NCBI GenBank assembly: GCA_041563315.1
Contig: JBFFNE010000115.1
Coordinates: 1 to 6,355 of the forward strand
DNA from: JBFEYJ01 sp041563315
Lineage (GTDB): Bacteria; Pseudomonadota; Gammaproteobacteria; Thiohalomonadales; Thiohalomonadaceae
Direction of reading: 5' to 3'
DNA: 6,355 bases
Below are positions 1 through 6,122 of the stretch, piece by piece; position 1 is the stretch's first letter; every line of letters begins with the position of its first letter. The position numbers were made by a program, and so were the translations under genes. The notes beneath the pieces were generated by a model. That model did not search any database. It saw only the letters and a program-made list of their open reading frames with translations, and was not told the origin of the DNA.

Positions 1-163
1 CGATGGCATAGACCCAGCCACCCAGGCTAATCATCACCGCCCATAGAGGATCGACGATGCTCACATCACGGCGGATGAGGCTGATGATCCAGGTTACCAC
101 GGCAACAGCGATAATCACGGCCAGGGCCAGAAACGCGGTATCCCAGGCGAAGGCGGTTGTCAT
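1..163 (-). CDS. DUF1295 family membrane protein (steroid 5-alpha-reductase-like), 3' part missing
   Basis: Only the first 54 residues are visible; the gene runs off the left edge. The family usually has roughly 250-300 residues with several membrane spans and a C-terminal reductase-like region. Seen here: a long hydrophobic segment at about residues 9-30, a short basic turn (RR at 31-32), the family-typical stretch DVSIVDPLW at 33-41, and the start of a second hydrophobic segment at 42-54. The start is the ATG at 163-161. It overlaps the stop of the preceding DUF2878 gene in an ATGA arrangement, and a GGAG (173-176 on the plus strand) lies 9 bases upstream. From family knowledge, DUF1295 proteins resemble NADPH-dependent steroid or enoyl reductases of the membrane, but the bacterial substrate is generally unknown. 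Its place after a CFA-type methyltransferase suggests lipid modification, which is inference. Family call is fairly firm despite the truncation. Confidence 0.82.
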   Translation of the reverse strand, partial: MTTAFAWDTAFLALAVIIAVAVVTWIISLIRRDVSIVDPLWAVMISLGGWVYAI

Positions 164-717
164 GGCTGGGATCTCCGGGCAAGCGTCGCGGCCAGGGACA
201 GCAGCAGGGGCGTCAGCAGTGCCCAGGCCAGAGCCAGGGTGACAAAGGCGGCGGGGGCGTTGCTGACGGTCATTGCACCCAACTGTGCCCCGGCCCAGTA
301 CGCGGCCGGGCCGCCGCCGGCACCGAGGAGAGCGGCCAGCCAGGGGTGTCTTTGCAGGGGGCTTAGAGAGACGTTGAGGGTGGTGGCGAAGTTGGCCCAG
401 AGGGCAACCATCCAAAGGGGCGCAAACCCTCCGCCCGGATCGTTTGCAAACCTTACCCAATCGTTCACTTGCAGCAGGCTGTCAACGATGAATCCTACCC
501 CTGCAACGAAGATGACGAGCAGGGCCTCACTTTTGAAGGGGCGTATCCGCGTCAGGTGAATGGTGATCAAGGCGGCGACCATGCCGATACCGATGAGCGG
601 CCAACCCCAGGCCGCTGTCAATACCACCGTCCACCAGCCTGTCTGGAAGGCAAACTGGTTGAGCAGCCACGCCGGTATCACGCTGAGTGCAGGAGAGAGC
701 GGACCGCCGGTGATCAT
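160..717 (-). CDS. DUF2878 family small integral membrane protein
   Basis: A 185-residue, strongly hydrophobic protein with about five to six predicted membrane segments: about 11-35, 38-56, 64-82, 98-116, 126-150 and 155-178. There is no recognisable catalytic motif and no cleavable signal peptide. The N-terminal part (PAWLLNQFAFQTGWW at 15-29) and its position between a CFA-type methyltransferase and a DUF1295 gene fit the DUF2878 family, whose biochemical function is not known to me. The start at 717 is chosen because an AAAGGAGG lies 10 bases upstream and because the ATG shares one base with the TGA stop of the upstream methyltransferase gene (TGATG). A longer reading from 762 would extend into that gene without its own ribosome binding site. 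Its stop overlaps the next start by four bases. The tight coupling suggests a scaffold, transport or accessory role in the same membrane-lipid pathway; that role is inference. Confidence 0.8.
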   Translation of the reverse strand: MITGGPLSPALSVIPAWLLNQFAFQTGWWTVVLTAAWGWPLIGIGMVAALITIHLTRIRPFKSEALLVIFVAGVGFIVDSLLQVNDWVRFANDPGGGFAPLWMVALWANFATTLNVSLSPLQRHPWLAALLGAGGGPAAYWAGAQLGAMTVSNAPAAFVTLALAWALLTPLLLSLAATLARRSQP

Positions 718-1772
718 CACACATATTCCTCCTTTCTTTGGAACAGATAATGGCTGACCCACCAGGTCTGACCGGCGTCATAGGCGAAGGTCTCAGCGCA
801 AGCCATGAAAAACAGCCGCCAGCGCTGCCACCACAAGTCGGCCTGATCGCTACCATAGGTCTCGGCCAGGATTGGCAGGATGGTTTCGTACTGTCGGTCC
901 ATATTATCCAGCCAGGCGTTGGCGGTTTTTTCATAGTGTTTGCCGGACCAACGCCATTTTTTCAGGAGGGTGAGATGCTCCTGGAAATACAGGGGCAGAT
1001 TGTCACTGGGCATCATGCCGCCGCTGAAGAAATAGTGGCTCATCCAGTCGTCACCGCCACGATCCTCGAACAGATAGGGAGTGTCCCGGTGACAGAAAAT
1101 GTGCAAGAAAAAAAGGCCGCCCGGACTCAGCCAACGGTGCACGCGTCCAAACAGGCTACGCCAGTTGCGCATGTGCTCGAACATCTCCACCGAGACCACC
1201 CGGTCGAAACGTTCCGGGGTATCGAAATCATTCATGTCCGCGGTGATGACCGTGAGATTGGTCAGTTCGCGTTCGGCTGCCCGGCTCTCGATATAGCGGC
1301 GCTGGGAGTGGGCGTTTGAGACGGCGGTGATCCGGGCGAGGGGATATTGCTCCGCCATCCAGAGGGAGAGGCTGCCCCAGCCGCAGCCGAGTTCAAGGAT
1401 GGACTGTCCGTCCTGCAGGTCTGCCCGCTCGCAGGTCAGGGAGAGGGCGGCAGCCTCCGCCCCTGCAAGGTCTTCGACCCCGTCGGGCCAGTAGCAGCAG
1501 CTGTATTTTCGATATGGTCCCAGCACCTGTTCGAAAAAGGCTGCCGGCACCTCATAATGCTGGGCGTTGGCAAGCTCGGGCAGCGGGGCGGTAGGCGCAG
1601 TGGTCATTCCGTTCAGGAATGCCTGCATGTCCGCTGCTCGGCGCTCGCAATCCAGGTTGCCGATCTCCTCCAGTCGGCGTCGGCAAAGTTGACGGATCCC
1701 TTTGCGGACCACCGCATCGGGAACCAGTCCCCGCTCAGCCCAATCGATAGCGACTCGACTCACCGAGGTCAT
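717..1772 (-). CDS. SAM-dependent methyltransferase of the cyclopropane-fatty-acid synthase / coclaurine N-methyltransferase-like family
   Basis: A 351-residue cytosolic protein. The SAM-binding motif I is at 125-133 (ILELGCGWG). Residues matching the bicarbonate and active-site set of E. coli Cfa are present: Cys92 (YSC), Glu199 (MFEH), His224 (LHIF) and Tyr280 (GKHYEKT). The position of the Cfa isoleucine is Phe226. Several stretches resemble plant coclaurine N-methyltransferase more than E. coli Cfa: VEMFEHM at 195-201 has Glu196 where Cfa has Gly, and HIFCHRD (224-230), DDWMSHYFFSGG (241-252), MPSDN (254-258) and GKHYEKT (277-283) also fit. Family members methylate either unsaturated acyl chains of phospholipids or small amines. 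Next to DUF2878 and DUF1295 genes, acyl-chain modification seems more likely, but the substrate is not settled. The ATG at 1772 has a GAGGG 7 bases upstream. The downstream gene starts inside this gene's stop codon (TGATG). Length fits a full-length member (E. coli Cfa has 382 residues). Confidence 0.9.
   Translation of the reverse strand: MTSVSRVAIDWAERGLVPDAVVRKGIRQLCRRRLEEIGNLDCERRAADMQAFLNGMTTAPTAPLPELANAQHYEVPAAFFEQVLGPYRKYSCCYWPDGVEDLAGAEAAALSLTCERADLQDGQSILELGCGWGSLSLWMAEQYPLARITAVSNAHSQRRYIESRAAERELTNLTVITADMNDFDTPERFDRVVSVEMFEHMRNWRSLFGRVHRWLSPGGLFFLHIFCHRDTPYLFEDRGGDDWMSHYFFSGGMMPSDNLPLYFQEHLTLLKKWRWSGKHYEKTANAWLDNMDRQYETILPILAETYGSDQADLWWQRWRLFFMACAETFAYDAGQTWWVSHYLFQRKEEYV
728..735 (-). 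promoter_or_regulatory. Strong ribosome binding site for the DUF2878 gene
   Basis: AAAGGAGG on the minus strand lies inside the last codons of the methyltransferase gene, 10 bases before the ATG at 717. It fixes the DUF2878 start there rather than at an in-frame ATG 45 bases further upstream, and it supports translational coupling across the TGATG junction. Confidence 0.7.
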
Positions 1773-1812
1773 CGGGACACCCTCATGTCTGCACTGCGTA
1801 TCATTTCAGCAC

Positions 1813-1840
1813 CGATACCACGTTGCCTCGATACCGGTAT
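1813..1840. promoter_or_regulatory. Possible operator: CGATACC direct repeats and a 10-base palindrome
   Basis: CGATACC occurs at 1813-1819 and again at 1829-1835, exactly 16 bases apart. The second copy runs into the perfect palindrome ATACCGGTAT at 1831-1840. The cluster lies about 40-70 bases before the methyltransferase ATG, a position suited to transcriptional control. The regulator is unknown, and a chance origin for repeats this short is possible. Confidence 0.2.
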
Positions 1841-2023
1841 GGACAGTGGGGGCTTCCCGGAAACTTGTTTAACTGGTGCACCGGCGGGAAAGGGTTTGTT
1901 GGGGATCAGGAATTCAGCCGGAAAGAGAACCAGGCGGGAAAGCCTCTCGGCAGGGTGGGTACAGGTAGCTCGTGCTATTGCGTATCCCATGATGCTGTCC
2001 TGGAATAATTGGCAGATCTTTCT

Positions 2024-2052
2024 TAGATAGGAGTCAAAATGCCCTTCGTCAA
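2024..2052 (-). promoter_or_regulatory. Candidate sigma70-like promoter for the methyltransferase operon
   Basis: On the minus strand TTGACG (2052-2047) is followed after 17 bases by TATCTA (2029-2024). The -35 box is 5 of 6 to consensus and the -10 box only 3 of 6. Transcription would start near 2017 and leave an untranslated leader of about 245 bases before the ATG at 1772. This is weak support, offered because it is the best-spaced match found in the gap. Confidence 0.25.
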
Positions 2053-2105
2053 GCGAGTTGTCCGGAATACATAAGCTATCTGTGTGAGGTTCGGGTGAGG
2101 GAACT

Positions 2106-2234
2106 AACCGGGGACACCCATCATTCAACTCTCACAACCACGCGTGCAGAAATCCCGTCACTCTCACTGCGAAAGGCAATATGCGTTCAGGATATTAGTG
2201 CTCGTTTGGTTGAAAGTTGTGGGTGTCCCGTGTT
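2106..2234. repeat. Inverted pair of REP-like repeats (core TGGGTGTCCC)
   Basis: The left arm at about 2106-2130 and the right arm at about 2209-2234 are imperfect inverted copies. The exact 10-base core is GGGACACCCA at 2111-2120 and TGGGTGTCCC at 2220-2229. Outside the core the similarity continues: GTTGAA lies a few bases before the TGGGTGTCCC in both arms, and a GGTT/TGTT stretch follows it. About 100 bases lie between the two cores. Two inverted REPs with a short unique spacer are the layout of a REPIN or a small non-autonomous element mobilised by a Y1 (REP-associated tyrosine) transposase. No transposase gene is in the window, so the mobile origin is inference. The pair could also fold in RNA after the kinase stop. 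Confidence 0.5.
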
Positions 2235-2303
2235 TTGGATCTGTTTGGGGGGAATTGATTAGCAACTGGTGGCGTGAAGGCTAGCGCGTTCGTACGGGCG
2301 GTA

Positions 2304-5300
2304 TCATGACGCGAGAGGTACCAGGAAATGGAAAATACCGCCCGGGGTGTGCGGCTCCACCCATAACCGGCCTCCGTGGGCCTCGATCAAGCTGCGGCTA
2401 ATGCGCAGCCCCACGCCCAGACCATAGTCCTTGGTGCTGGTCAGAGACCCGAACAACTCGCCGGCCATCTTTTCATTTATGCCGGGACCGCTGTCACGGA
2501 CAGTCACATGGGCCATCCTCTCTTCCTGTCGTGTCTCGACCGTAATGCTTCCGCCCAGGATCTCCGCATCGCGAATCGCCTCAACGGCATTGCGCAAAAG
2601 ATTGAGCATTACCTGTTCAAGGTGCACATCGACACCCATGACCGGTGGGACCGCCTCGTTCAGGTCGAGAACGAGGCGGATACCATTCTCATCAGCCACG
2701 CTTTTGATAACCTTGCAGGCGCGTTCAATCACCCCGTTCAAATCCAGCGGCGCGGGGTCGATCGTGCTTTGGCTGACGAATGTACGCAGGCGTCGAATGG
2801 TCTCTCCTGCGCGCAATGCCTGCTGGCTGACCTGCTGCATATTCTCCATAAGAGTGCGTTGATCCAGAGGTTTAGAGCTAAGCAACTCCAGGCTTGTGTC
2901 GGCATACATGGTAATGGCGAGCAGAGGCTGATTGATCTCGTGAGCCAACAGGGTGGCCAGTTCGTTAGCGGTCTGCACGCGCTGTAAGCGGGAAGCCTCC
3001 TCTAGATGCTGGCGCGCTTCATTTTCGACCTTGCGCTGCTCTGTAATATCAAGACCGGAACTGATAATGAATTGAACGTTACCGGCTACGTCTTTGAGCG
3101 CTGTATGATTCCAGCTGACAAGGCGCATCCCTTCCTTTTCGGTGCGCCAGCGACTCTCAGTGGTAACGAGTTTTTCTCCGCCCCTCAGCCTGTCCAGCGC
3201 CCCCCTTACCCCGGCTACATCGTCCTGCGGGATCAAATCCCACCAATCGGTTGTCCCCACAAGTTTATCGAAACTGTAGCCAGTGACTTTCTCGCAGGCC
3301 TTGTTGAATCGAACCACCCGTTCATCGGCATCGATAACCAGAATCAGGCTTGCCACGGTATCCATTACCGCTTCGCTGAAACTGGATTCCTGTCGTAACT
3401 GCTCACTACGCTCTTCCACCCTCTGCTCAAGGGTTTCAGCCATCTTGCGCAGTTCCAGTTCTGCCTGCTTGAGGGCAGTAATATCGGTAAAGGTGAGCAC
3501 CACACCTTCAATGCGGTTGTCCTCGGTGCGATAGGGGGTAATCTGGCGCAGGTACCACTGTCCATTCTCACCGTGGACCTCCTTCTGACGCATGGTGAGA
3601 TCCCTCAACACCGCATCGATATCCTGTGTCAGGTCAGGATCCTCCAACCGCATGGCGATGTCACTGAGGGGCCGCCCCAGGTCACTGTCGCGGAGGTTGA
3701 GCAGCCGGGTGACACTGGGCGTGAAACGCTGAATCGTGCCATCGATCCCGAGGAACAGGATCGCGGTGTCCACACTCGAAATCAGGTTTGCCATGTCGTT
3801 GGTGGCGCTCTCAAGCTCCTCCACCTTGTCCTGCAGCTGCGCGTTAACCGTACCCAGCTCCTCGTTCAGGGACTGCAGTTCCTCCTTTGAGGTTTCCAGC
3901 TCCTCGTTAGTGGACTGCAGCTCCTCGTTCATGGACATAGCCTCCTCGTTGGAAGCCTTCAGTTCCTCGTTGCTGCTCTCGAGTTCCTCGATAGTACTGC
4001 GAAGCTCTTCCCGGGTGGTCTTGAGTTCCTCCTCCAGCTGGCGAAGCAGAGATTCATCCCCGCAGGCCTGCCCATCTTCTATGCCAACATTCTGCGCTGC
4101 CTCCGGTTCATCCTCGAAAAGAACAAGAAACAGTCCCTCCGCCACACGCAGGCCCAGCAGCGGCTGGACCGCGATGCGAACCGGCACCGCACGGCCATCA
4201 CGCGTGATATTGATATGCTTGCTTTCAAAACGAGACTTTTCTTCTTTCGCCTTGTTGAGTGCCGCGCGGATACGCGGGCGCAAGGTGGCATGGGCAAGGC
4301 TAAGCAGATCAGAAGAGGGTGCTCCACCCGGTTGCTGCAGGTAAAGGTGGGTGGGACCATAGTAGTGAAGCACCTCGAAGTTACCGTCGATCACGACAGC
4401 AGCAGGAGCGTACTCCTCGAGCAGTACCTTCTGGATAGTATCGGTCAGGTTGCTGCGCAGGGTCGGACTTGATGTATAAGCATGCTGCGGCTCTAATCGT
4501 GACCGGCCCGCCGGTATGGGAAAGCTGGCCCGGAGAGGACGCGCGCCCCCAACACGGCGGAAAATGCGCCACTTTTTGGAAATCGGTTTGTATTGCTCCA
4601 CAAGTCGGCCCACACTCTCGGACGGCCCGAGTATCAGATACCCCCCTTCGTTTAGTGCAAAATGAAACAGGCCCAGTAAATTGTGCTGGATCTCTGTTTC
4701 CAGATAAATAAGCAGGTTGCGGCAGCTCACAATATCGAGTTTGGAAAAGGGCGGATCGGACAGGATATTCTGCGGCGCGAACAATACCGCTTCACGCAGT
4801 TGCTTCTTCGCCTGCCAGTGCTGATCACTGATCTTGGTAAAAAAACGTTTCAGCCGCCGGGGCTCCATGTCTTGCATCATGGCCTGCTGATAGATGCCGC
4901 GGCGGGCAATTTCGAGTGCATTCTCGTCCACGTCGGTAGCGAAAACCTGTACGCGACAATCCTTATCCATCGCATCGAGACATTCGATCAGCAGCATGGC
5001 AATAGAATAGGCCTCTTCCCCCGTAGCACAGCCTGGTACCCACACCCGTATAGGCGTATCCGAGTCCCGTCCATTGATCAACTCCGGACACACCTCACTC
5101 TCCAGGAGTTTGAACATCTCCGGATCACGGAAAAAGCTGGTGACGCTAATGAAAAGATCCTTGCACAGTTGCGTGAGCTCATCCGGCCTTTCACGCAGCA
5201 AGGCCCGATAATCAGCGAATCTGTCCAGGTGATTGAGCCCCATACGCCGCTGGATCCGTCGCAATAGCATGCGTTTACGATAGGCCCGAAAATCGAACTT

Positions 5301-6122
5301 TGTGCGCGCCTTGAGCAGTTCCAGTACCTGGTTAAGCTCATCCTTTAGGTCCGGGGTGTCAGGCAGAACGGCCGTTTCAACAAGGAAGTGCCGCATGTAT
5401 TTGAGCAGCTCTCCGGGCATCCGCTCGGGTGGCAGGATATAGTCGGCGAGCCCACTATCGATGGCGCTCAGGGGCATACTGTCATACTCGGCAGTGGCGG
5501 GGTCCTGAACCATCGCCATGCCACCGGCAGCCTTGACCGCCTTGAGACCCAGCGCACCATAGCTGCCCGTGCCGGAGAGAATGATGCAAATCGCATGTTC
5601 CTGCTGGTCCTCCGCCAGGGAACGCAAAAAAGGGTCGATAGGCGGAGCAATGGGTGGAGCGTTGATATCCCGCTTGGAGGGCAAGGGGCTCAAGTGGATA
5701 ACACCCTGGTTCAGGGTCAGATAGCGGTCAGGTGGGATAACATAAACATGGTTCGCCGCTAAGCGCAGACCATCCTCCGCCTCAATGACCGGCATGACAG
5801 TCTGCTTGTTCAGCAACTGGGCCATGAGGCTGTCATGCCTGGGGTCCAGGTGGGGGATGAGCACGAAGGCCGCGCCGCTGTCAGCCGGCATATGCTGTAA
5901 AAAACTTTTGAAGGCAGCCAGACCGCCGGCTGAGGCGACGATGCCTACCACCGGCAAGGCGGTCGAAACAGCACCTTCGGCTGGCTTAGCTTCTTCGGAA
6001 TTGACCAAAGCCGTCTTTTTAGCTGGGCGCTTCTCTTGGGATGTTACTGCTTTGTTGTTTCGCGACGCGGTGCCATCATGCGCTTCGTCCTTGCTGGATT
6101 TACCACGTTTACTGTCTGTCAT
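2304..6122 (-). CDS. CheB-CheR-PAS-histidine kinase fusion sensor protein
   Basis: A 1272-residue multidomain signalling protein with no signal peptide or membrane segment, so probably cytosolic. Residues 1-55 are a charged, disordered tail. The CheB-type methylesterase domain (about 57-246) has Ser64 (SAGG) and His91 (HLDP), but Tyr188 (GSYGALG) replaces the expected catalytic Asp. The CheR-type methyltransferase domain (about 265-525) has TSFFR at 328-332, the SAM loop PGCATGEEAYSIA at 363-375, Asp397 (ATDVD) and CRNLLIYL at 467-474. A PAS-like domain follows (about 560-672), then a regular heptad coiled coil (697-773) and PAS domains at about 775-886 and 911-1030. The kinase core has the H-box HEINQPL with phospho-acceptor His1061, N-box NLLRNAVEAI at 1174-1183, G1 DSGPGI at 1210-1215 and G2 GLGVGL at 1234-1239, ending at 1272 with no receiver domain. 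The ATG at 6122 has AAGGAG 7 bases upstream. Input signal and partner regulator are unknown. Confidence 0.93.
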   Translation of the reverse strand: MTDSKRGKSSKDEAHDGTASRNNKAVTSQEKRPAKKTALVNSEEAKPAEGAVSTALPVVGIVASAGGLAAFKSFLQHMPADSGAAFVLIPHLDPRHDSLMAQLLNKQTVMPVIEAEDGLRLAANHVYVIPPDRYLTLNQGVIHLSPLPSKRDINAPPIAPPIDPFLRSLAEDQQEHAICIILSGTGSYGALGLKAVKAAGGMAMVQDPATAEYDSMPLSAIDSGLADYILPPERMPGELLKYMRHFLVETAVLPDTPDLKDELNQVLELLKARTKFDFRAYRKRMLLRRIQRRMGLNHLDRFADYRALLRERPDELTQLCKDLFISVTSFFRDPEMFKLLESEVCPELINGRDSDTPIRVWVPGCATGEEAYSIAMLLIECLDAMDKDCRVQVFATDVDENALEIARRGIYQQAMMQDMEPRRLKRFFTKISDQHWQAKKQLREAVLFAPQNILSDPPFSKLDIVSCRNLLIYLETEIQHNLLGLFHFALNEGGYLILGPSESVGRLVEQYKPISKKWRIFRRVGGARPLRASFPIPAGRSRLEPQHAYTSSPTLRSNLTDTIQKVLLEEYAPAAVVIDGNFEVLHYYGPTHLYLQQPGGAPSSDLLSLAHATLRPRIRAALNKAKEEKSRFESKHINITRDGRAVPVRIAVQPLLGLRVAEGLFLVLFEDEPEAAQNVGIEDGQACGDESLLRQLEEELKTTREELRSTIEELESSNEELKASNEEAMSMNEELQSTNEELETSKEELQSLNEELGTVNAQLQDKVEELESATNDMANLISSVDTAILFLGIDGTIQRFTPSVTRLLNLRDSDLGRPLSDIAMRLEDPDLTQDIDAVLRDLTMRQKEVHGENGQWYLRQITPYRTEDNRIEGVVLTFTDITALKQAELELRKMAETLEQRVEERSEQLRQESSFSEAVMDTVASLILVIDADERVVRFNKACEKVTGYSFDKLVGTTDWWDLIPQDDVAGVRGALDRLRGGEKLVTTESRWRTEKEGMRLVSWNHTALKDVAGNVQFIISSGLDITEQRKVENEARQHLEEASRLQRVQTANELATLLAHEINQPLLAITMYADTSLELLSSKPLDQRTLMENMQQVSQQALRAGETIRRLRTFVSQSTIDPAPLDLNGVIERACKVIKSVADENGIRLVLDLNEAVPPVMGVDVHLEQVMLNLLRNAVEAIRDAEILGGSITVETRQEERMAHVTVRDSGPGINEKMAGELFGSLTSTKDYGLGVGLRISRSLIEAHGGRLWVEPHTPGGIFHFLVPLAS
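3804..4034 (-). repeat. Degenerate 21-base tandem repeat encoding an 11-heptad coiled coil
   Basis: Eleven seven-residue units (residues 697-773 of the sensor kinase) follow one another without a break, most of the form NEELxxS. Leu occupies the fourth position of each unit (700, 707, 714, 721, 735, 742, 749, 756, 763, 770), except Ala728 in the fifth. On the DNA this gives a 21-base periodicity rich in CTCCTCGTT-like units on the plus strand. A long signalling helix at this place is typical of CheB-CheR-PAS fusion proteins. It probably joins the methyltransferase and first PAS part to the later PAS-kinase part and mediates dimerisation. Confidence 0.8.

Larger units (their letters stand above)
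1773..2303. other. 531-base intergenic region without a convincing gene
   Basis: This gap separates the sensor kinase stop from the methyltransferase start. It holds an inverted REP-like repeat pair (about 2106-2234), a weak sigma70-like promoter on the minus strand (2024-2052), a 10-base direct repeat GGCGGGAAAG at 1883-1892 and 1933-1942, and a small repeat and palindrome cluster at 1813-1840. No clear intrinsic terminator (GC-rich stem followed by a T run) was seen just after the kinase stop. A 119-codon open frame on the minus strand (1769-2128) overlaps the methyltransferase start. Its product is rich in Pro and Arg without a recognisable domain, its first codon is TTG with a poor ribosome binding site, and its first part is REP-like repeat sequence, so it is not called as a gene. 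Confidence 0.6.

Noticed and set aside
738..1319. A 193-codon plus-strand frame
   Set aside because: It lies wholly antisense to the methyltransferase, whose motifs are clear, and its product shows no domain.
1903..1908. TGATCC on the minus strand, resembling the -35 box of ECF sigma factors linked to CFA-type operons
   Set aside because: No matching -10 box stands at the expected distance, so a six-base match is not enough.
1769..2128. A 119-codon minus-strand open frame that ends in an ATGA overlap with the methyltransferase start
   Set aside because: It begins at TTG without a proper ribosome binding site, its first codons lie in the REP-like left arm, and the product has no recognisable domain and unusual Pro/Arg-rich content. 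The overlap with the next start is suggestive, but alone it does not make a gene. Conservation of the protein in relatives would reverse this.
2237..2303. A possible intrinsic terminator after the kinase stop
   Set aside because: The stretch has CGTACG and GCTAGC palindromes but no stable stem followed by T residues on the minus strand.
2376..2987. A 203-codon plus-strand frame
   Set aside because: Antisense to the kinase core; long antisense frames are common in GC-rich genes with strong codon bias.
3736..4344. A 202-codon Ser-rich plus-strand frame
   Set aside because: Its Ser and Leu runs are simply the antisense reading of the coiled-coil heptads.
4683..5267. A 194-codon plus-strand frame
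   Set aside because: Antisense to the CheR domain and without recognisable motifs.
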